Shown here: piece after piece, positions 63,441-64,000 of the stretch | How the letters are laid out: every line of letters begins with the position of its first letter | How positions within the stretch are numbered: the stretch's first letter is position 1 | Assembly: GCF_001663775.1 (NCBI RefSeq) | Contig: NZ_KV467169.1 | Location: 635,206 to 699,205 of the forward strand | From: Arthrobacter sp. B6 | Lineage (GTDB): Bacteria; Actinomycetota; Actinomycetes; Actinomycetales; Micrococcaceae | Reading direction: 5' to 3' | Length of the DNA: 64,000 nt | The notes under the pieces: generated by a model | What the model saw: only the letters and a program-made list of their open reading frames with translations | What the model was told of the DNA's origin: nothing | Database searches by the model: none | Translations under genes and position numbers: made by a program

Positions 63441-64000
63441 GTGAAAGCCTCGCTCTACCTGGTGCTGGCCACCCTCTTCTGGTCCGGAAATTTTGTGGTG
63501 GGACAGGCAGCCCTGACCTCCATGACCCCCGTCGAGCTGACGTTCTGGCGCTGGACGATCGCGGCCCTGCCGTTGTTGGCCCTGGCCCAGCTGGTGGACC
63601 GGCCCGACTGGCGGGCCGTTCTCCGCCGCTGGCCCACGCTGCTGCTTCTCAGCGTCCTCGGCATGAGTGGCTACACGCTGCTCCTGTATGCCGCGCTCCA
63701 GCACACGTCCGCATTGAACGCCTCGCTCATTACGGCAGCCAATCCGGCACTGATTGTGGTCCTGGCCGTATTCATGCTCGGTGACCGGCCGGGCGCCCTG
63801 GGCTGGGCCGGCATCGGGCTGGGACTTGCCGGGGTTCTGCTGGTCCTGACCGGGGGGGACTTTGGGCGGCTGCTGGGGATCTCCTTCAACCTGGGTTGAG
63901 CTGCTGATGCTCGGGGCCATTACGGTGTGGGGTTTCTACACCGTCGTCGCGCGCCGCCTGGCCATCCCCGCGATCACCGCCACGGCAGTCCAGGTTGCCA
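63441..64000 (+). pseudogene. EamA/DMT-family transporter, frameshifted and cut by window end
   Basis: The first 152 codons give five hydrophobic segments of an EamA permease (ATLFWSGNFVVGQAAL, ELTFWRWTIAALPLL, LITAANPALIVVLAVFMLGDRPG). The frame stops at 63897-63899. In the +1 frame it continues directly as ELLMLGAITVWGFYTVVARRLA to the window end. Deleting one T at 63896-63897 would restore NLGELLML, the expected family sequence. Either a real frameshift mutation or a sequencing error. The GTG start is at 63441; the gene is divergent from the cysteine desulfurase. Confidence 0.78.

Overview
The window is GC-rich, gene-dense DNA from a high-GC Gram-positive, most likely an Arthrobacter-like member of the Micrococcaceae. 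The evidence is WhiB1, PdtaS, a 180-kDa NAD-glutamate dehydrogenase, an Rv3235-family gene, mtrA-mtrB-lpqB, GlfT2/Glf, and frequent GTG starts with GGAGG-type ribosome sites. No rRNA, tRNA, CRISPR array or intact insertion sequence was seen.

Region 1 (1-25 kb) is a surface-glycan locus. It opens with the 3' part of a repeat-rich FG-GAP/VCBS-like protein and a GtrA-like protein. Large multi-pass membrane proteins of DUF2142, DUF6541 and related types follow, with a PstS-like lipoprotein among them. All four dTDP-L-rhamnose steps are present (rfbA, rfbB and a fused rfbC-rfbD). There are five GT2 glycosyltransferases, a Wzx-like flippase, a DUF2304 protein, a Wzm/Wzt ABC exporter, a GlfT2-like galactofuranosyltransferase, Glf and a WbpD-like acetyltransferase. 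Together they predict a polymer or glycoconjugate containing rhamnose and galactofuranose, made in the cytoplasm and exported.

Region 2 (25-41 kb) holds an FHA-FtsK/EssC-like ATPase without visible type VII partners, a small membrane protein, whiB1, pdtaS, the NAD-glutamate dehydrogenase, an orphan CpaB/CpaE-like pair, a small excisionase-type HTH protein, a conserved hypothetical protein, a LysM membrane protein and an Rv3235-family protein.

Region 3 (41-51.6 kb) is secA, a YcaQ-family gene, hpf, comF, lpqB, mtrB and mtrA. The order secA-hpf-comF-lpqB-mtrB-mtrA matches the Mycobacterium tuberculosis Rv3240c-Rv3246c block.

Region 4 (51.6-57.9 kb) runs divergently from mtrA. It is a tightly coupled operon of a poly-Pro/Gly membrane protein, DUF4129, DUF4350, MoxR AAA+ ATPase and DUF58, followed by DUF4166. 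Region 5 (58-64 kb) has a MetE-like protein that lacks all cysteines, chorismate mutase, mnmA, a ferredoxin-reductase-like flavoprotein, a cysteine desulfurase and an EamA transporter. The EamA gene carries an apparent one-base frameshift just before the window ends. IscS-type sulfur donation fits with MnmA tRNA thiolation.

Convergent gene pairs are often separated by strong hairpins; the longest is a perfect 25-bp stem between the Rv3235-family gene and secA. All family names come from recognising motifs by eye; no database search was run.
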